Positions 60,802 to 64,000 of a stretch of DNA of 64,000 nucleotides are shown here, one piece after another. Numbering within the stretch: position 1 is the stretch's first letter; every line of letters begins with the position of its first letter. The stretch is from assembly GCF_014698045.1 (NCBI RefSeq), contig NZ_JACJSE010000007.1, positions 186,001-250,000 of the forward strand, given 5' to 3'. Origin of the DNA: Aulosira sp. FACHB-615 (GTDB lineage: Bacteria > Cyanobacteriota > Cyanobacteriia > Cyanobacteriales > Nostocaceae). The notes below the pieces were generated by a model. The model searched no databases, was not told where the DNA came from, and saw only the letters and a program-made list of their open reading frames with translations. A program made the translations under genes and the position numbers.

Positions 60802-62394
60802 TTAAAAATTCAAAATATCTAGCGACTCTTCAATTTGTAAATCTAAAACTCGTCCTCGCGCATCTTTAAGCGCATCTAATTTACCTTCTTTGCGATAAAG
60901 TTCTACAGCTTTTTGAAAATCTATCATTGCTGCTTGTTTATCGCCGATCGCTGATTGCACATTGCCGCGATTATAATAAGCATCGGCATAATTTGGGTTA
61001 ATTTGTATAGCCTGAGTATAATCTTCAAAAGCTCCGGCATTGTCGCCTAAATCATAACGAGCATTACCGCGATTATAATAAGCATGGGCATCATGAGAGT
61101 TAATCGCAATTACTTGAGTATAATCATCAATTGCACCTTCATAATCACCCATATCTGCACGCGCATTACCACGATTTTTGTAAGCAATAGCATCGTGAGG
61201 GTTTAACTTAATAGCTTTAGTAAAGCTTTGCTGATATCCTAAAAAATAACGGGACATGCCACGGTTTTGATAATTTATGGCATAGTTAGGATTAATTTTA
61301 AGTGCTTGGCTGTAATCTTCAATCGCACCTTGATTATCTCCTAAATGGGAACGAGCATCGGCACGATTTTTATAAGCTACTGCCAGATGAGGATTGATAT
61401 TAATTGCCTGGGAGTAATCATGAATTGCTGAAGTATAATCGCTTAACTGGTAACTTGCTAACCCACGTTTAATATATAACTTGGCATCATTGAGATTAAG
61501 TTGAATTGCTTGGGAATAATCTGCGATCGCTTCTGTATAATCTCCTAGTTGATAATAGCTTAATCCTCGTTGATAATAAATCTCTCCATCATTTGGGTGT
61601 AATTTTAAAGCTTGACTATAGTTAGCGATCGCATTTGCATATTCTCCCTTAGCAAAACAATCATTACCTAGTTTGACATAATCAATTTCTGTCTGCACAA
61701 TCAAAAATTGATTATCTTGATTAACTGCGGGACGCGCCGCTAACATTGGTGTTTTCTGATTATCTTCTGAGTGATATTCTTGATAATTAATAGTAGATTG
61801 ATATTGTTCTAAATAACAACGCAAACCACCACCATATAATAATTGTTCTATGCCAAAGGCAATTCTACCTGTTTTGAGTTTAATCATCCGAGTCGGTAGA
61901 AATCCGGCTAAAAAAAGATGATACTCAGATTGCGCTTCGTGTACTTCTTCTTGAATTAAAATACAAACTACAACCGCATTTTTTTCTACTTCTTCCGAAC
62001 TAACAGACCATCTCACCCGATCAAGGCTACCATGCCGAGATTTGACTTCAATCCCCACTGATGGGTTAGTAGTCAGGGTAAAATCTATCTTGCCATCGCC
62101 ACCAAAGCGTTTCTCATAATCAACTTCGGTAATTAAATCAGCCAAACGTTCCTTAACAACTTCCTCGCCTAATTTACCTTTGAGATAGCTGATAAAAACA
62201 TCACGCACTGGCGAAACCCGCTTGTATTTTTCAGCCATTTGCCAGCAAAAGTCGCGGAGTATCTTTAATCTCTCCCCAGAAATTATAGTTACTTCGCTGT
62301 ATTGACCTTCTGTTTCGCAATGTAGCAGAGAACCAGATGTTAGCCTTTGAATAAAATCAGACTGTAGCGATCGCAGCAGCGTAATCCAGTCCAT
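60802..62394 (-). CDS. TPR protein with an N-terminal PD-(D/E)XK-like nuclease domain
   Basis: The 530-residue protein has two parts. Residues about 35-200 contain a conserved-looking block: KGKLGEEVVKERLADLITEV, then GGDGKIDFTLTTNPSVGIEVK with Asp104, Glu116 and Lys118 in the D..ExK spacing of restriction-like nucleases. Residues about 238-510 are TPR units (YYNRGNARYDLGDNAGAFED type, 34 residues). The unit beginning AINYQNRGMSRYFLGYQQSF is about four residues short, so one TPR is degenerate. The GIEVKSRHG motif is clear; nuclease activity is inferred. It is not next to a known defence gene. Such fusions may act on nucleic acid or use the fold non-catalytically. Confidence 0.75.
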   Translation of the reverse strand: MDWITLLRSLQSDFIQRLTSGSLLHCETEGQYSEVTIISGERLKILRDFCWQMAEKYKRVSPVRDVFISYLKGKLGEEVVKERLADLITEVDYEKRFGGDGKIDFTLTTNPSVGIEVKSRHGSLDRVRWSVSSEEVEKNAVVVCILIQEEVHEAQSEYHLFLAGFLPTRMIKLKTGRIAFGIEQLLYGGGLRCYLEQYQSTINYQEYHSEDNQKTPMLAARPAVNQDNQFLIVQTEIDYVKLGNDCFAKGEYANAIANYSQALKLHPNDGEIYYQRGLSYYQLGDYTEAIADYSQAIQLNLNDAKLYIKRGLASYQLSDYTSAIHDYSQAININPHLAVAYKNRADARSHLGDNQGAIEDYSQALKINPNYAINYQNRGMSRYFLGYQQSFTKAIKLNPHDAIAYKNRGNARADMGDYEGAIDDYTQVIAINSHDAHAYYNRGNARYDLGDNAGAFEDYTQAIQINPNYADAYYNRGNVQSAIGDKQAAMIDFQKAVELYRKEGKLDALKDARGRVLDLQIEESLDILNF

Positions 62395-62778
62395 TGATAT
62401 ATTGCAATCCTATTTGATTTCTAAACATCTTGTCGAGACAGGGAGTCGGGAGACTGAGTATATCTGCGAATCTTGGAATTAGATTATTTTATTCAAATAT
62501 CCCATATACGTAAACATTTCCCCTCAAAAACACTCTCTACCTTGTCCCCCTTGTCTACCTCGTCCCCCTCGCCCCTAAATTTCTCCAAAATAATTTACTC
62601 TGGTCATAGACTTTGCGAATGGCTAATTGCAATAATTCTTGATAAACTGAATCAGCGATATGGTTTTACTTATTTAAGTAAAACTATATACAAAAAATTA
62701 TTGTGATTAACAGTAATACCCGGTAGAAGCCCAGAACCATTGTATACAGATAGTACTTATCAGTAATTAACCTTATTT
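62395..62778. other. Intergenic region, 384 bp
   Basis: It holds a pyrimidine-rich tandem repeat (62531-62575, CTACCTTGTCCCCCTTGTCT type) and the promoters of the divergent nuclease-TPR and PBP2 genes. A short frame at 62473-62706 is driven by the repeat and is not convincing. Confidence 0.5.
62531..62575. repeat. Pyrimidine-rich CCTTGTC-type tandem repeat
   Basis: Units such as CCTTGTCCC, CCTTGTCTA and CCTCGTCCC follow each other. Similar units occur at 31648-31672 and at 59496-59516. Confidence 0.6.
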
Positions 62779-64000
62779 ATGGCAGTATTACACCCTTCTC
62801 CTCTAGGTGGCAAAAAAAATACACGCACAGTCGGGCGCAATTTTCAGTCTATATTTTTGATGATATTTACCCTCACAATGTTAAGCGGTATCGGGGCGCG
62901 GTTGGCATATTTGCAAATTGTTGAGGGAAACACACACCGCCAACGCGCCGAGTCTAACCGCATTCGAGTTATTGCCAAACAGCCAGAACGGGGAAATATT
63001 TTTGACCGCAACGGCAAACTTTTAGCCAGTACTCGTTATCCCCGTTCTGTGTATCTTTGGCCAATGGCGCATACAAAACCTTCTTGGCCAGTTGTGGGGC
63101 CGAGGTTAGCCAGCATTTTAGAGATTCCCCAAGCAGACATTGAAAAAAAGCTAGATGAAGCAGGCGCAAATTCATCTTCTTTAATTAGAATTGCCCGTGA
63201 TTTAAACGAAGCCCAAGTCACAGCAATCAAAGAGTATGAAAACGAACTCCCAGAAGTGGAAATTCATACGGAAGCTGTACGTTACTATCCCCACGGCACA
63301 GCCTTAGCCCATGTACTCGGTTATACCAGAGAATTAACAGCAGAACAGTTAAAAGAAAGAAAAAAAGATGGCTATCGTTTAGGCGATGTTATCGGTCAAA
63401 TGGGAGTCGAAAAAGCTTATGAGAAAATGTTGCGGGGTGAATGGGGTGGTCAGCAAGTAGAAGTAGATGGGGCTGGACGACCATTGCGGGTATTAGGAGA
63501 AAAACAAGCCAAAGCCGGGAATGATTTGCATTTAACTTTAGATTTAGACATTCAAAGGGCTGCCGAAAAAGCTTTAGGCGATCGCGACGGTGCTATAGTA
63601 GCCATCAACCCCAAAAATGGCTCAGTTTTAGCCTTAGTTTCCCATCCCACCTTTGACCCCAACATCTTTTCTAAACAAAAACTCACACAAAAAGACTGGG
63701 AATCAGTACAAGGTGAAGACCATCCCCTAGTGAATCGCGCCCTCAGCGTCTTTCCCCCCGCCAGCACCTTTAAAATTGTCACAACCACAGCCGGTTTAGA
63801 ATCAGGCAAATTTTCCCCCAGCACAATTTTACAAACCTACGGTTCCTTGACCATTGGCGGAACCAGATTTGGCGAGTGGAACCATGCAGGTTTCGGGCCT
63901 TTGGGATTTGTCGGCGCGATGCAATGGAGTAGTGATACTTTCTTTTATCAAATAGGTAGAGGTGTTGGCGGCCCGGCTTTAATTGAATGGACTCGCAAAT
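62779..64000 (+). CDS. mrdA: Penicillin-binding protein 2, 5' part
   Basis: ATG 62779 opens a frame that stays open to the window end (407 residues). A cytoplasmic N-terminus is followed by one membrane anchor (FQSIFLMIFTLTMLSGIGAR), the dimerisation domain (ESNRIRVIAKQPERGNIFDR NGKLLAS), and the transpeptidase domain. VFPPASTFKIV carries the active-site SxxK (Ser-Thr-Phe-Lys), and QWSSDTFFYQIG the SxD motif usual in PBP2. The third motif (KTG) is beyond the window. It cross-links peptidoglycan during elongation. Confidence 0.93.
   Translation, partial: MAVLHPSPLGGKKNTRTVGRNFQSIFLMIFTLTMLSGIGARLAYLQIVEGNTHRQRAESNRIRVIAKQPERGNIFDRNGKLLASTRYPRSVYLWPMAHTKPSWPVVGPRLASILEIPQADIEKKLDEAGANSSSLIRIARDLNEAQVTAIKEYENELPEVEIHTEAVRYYPHGTALAHVLGYTRELTAEQLKERKKDGYRLGDVIGQMGVEKAYEKMLRGEWGGQQVEVDGAGRPLRVLGEKQAKAGNDLHLTLDLDIQRAAEKALGDRDGAIVAINPKNGSVLALVSHPTFDPNIFSKQKLTQKDWESVQGEDHPLVNRALSVFPPASTFKIVTTTAGLESGKFSPSTILQTYGSLTIGGTRFGEWNHAGFGPLGFVGAMQWSSDTFFYQIGRGVGGPALIEWTRK

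Noticed and set aside
60802..62394. TPR-nuclease gene considered as part of a restriction-modification system
   Set aside because: No methyltransferase or specificity gene is adjacent; the neighbours are lipid export and cell-wall genes.
62473..62706. 77-codon frame before the PBP2 gene
   Set aside because: Its Ser/Thr/Pro-rich start comes from a CCTTGTC-type tandem repeat, and no signal supports translation.

Overview
The window looks like chromosome from a filamentous, heterocyst-forming cyanobacterium (Nostocales, Nostoc/Calothrix-like). The evidence is a hetZ-patU pair, a ccmK3-ccmK4 carboxysome pair, an uptake-hydrogenase maturation protease fragment, an AcsF cyclase with heme oxygenase and HemN, many HIP1 octamers (GCGATCGC) in the core genes, and heptanucleotide (STRR) repeats between genes. 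This assignment rests on recognised families read by eye; no database search was run.

Layout. 1-2.2 kb: end of a HupW-like protease gene, small unknown proteins and an orphan terminator. 2.77-19.9 kb: one long, same-strand, AT-rich exopolysaccharide cluster. It holds a WecG/TagA transferase, a Wzx flippase, an FrhB-like Fe-S protein next to a polysaccharide pyruvyl transferase, two GT2 enzymes, six GT4-type enzymes, one unknown protein and a Wzy/ligase. Two GT4 genes occur as a duplicated pair on either side of the Wzy gene. 19.9-22.8 kb, opposite strand: an NTP_transf_5 nucleotidyltransferase and a secreted GH30-like hydrolase, which may belong to the same polysaccharide system. 23.7-32.7 kb: murQ, a DUF3110 protein, an exported TPR-CHAT protein, an ABC-2 permease, a Rieske-containing carotenoid desaturase-like flavoprotein, a small exported protein and another GT2.

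32.9-37.9 kb: a 1362-residue DUF4347/FG-GAP/cadherin-like/DUF4114 surface protein, then a decayed TIGR03032-type pseudogene. 38-43.1 kb: a phosphodiester glycosidase, hemN and a heme oxygenase on the minus strand, and divergently acsF; together these resemble the low-oxygen tetrapyrrole module of other cyanobacteria. 43.7-47.7 kb: a repeat-built stress protein, a BON lipoprotein, an alpha/beta hydrolase and ccmK3-ccmK4. 48.5-52 kb: hetZ, patU as one uninterrupted ORF, and a Crp/Fnr regulator. 52.4-57.6 kb: an M61 peptidase, an AI-2E family transporter, an EamA transporter and a small exported protein. 57.7 kb: tRNA-Ser(CGA). 58-60.8 kb: LptA-, LptB- and LptF/G-like lipid export genes. 60.8-64 kb: a protein with a PD-(D/E)XK-like domain fused to TPRs, and the start of PBP2.

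The points most worth a second look are the PD-(D/E)XK-TPR fusion, the 117-bp MITE-like repeat present twice (once carrying a nested insertion), the duplicated glycosyltransferase pair with its HIP1-poor surroundings, the decayed TIGR03032 gene, the His/Cys pair in the DUF4347 domain, and the single-ORF patU beside hetZ. I did not find a convincing entirely new defence or mobile system.
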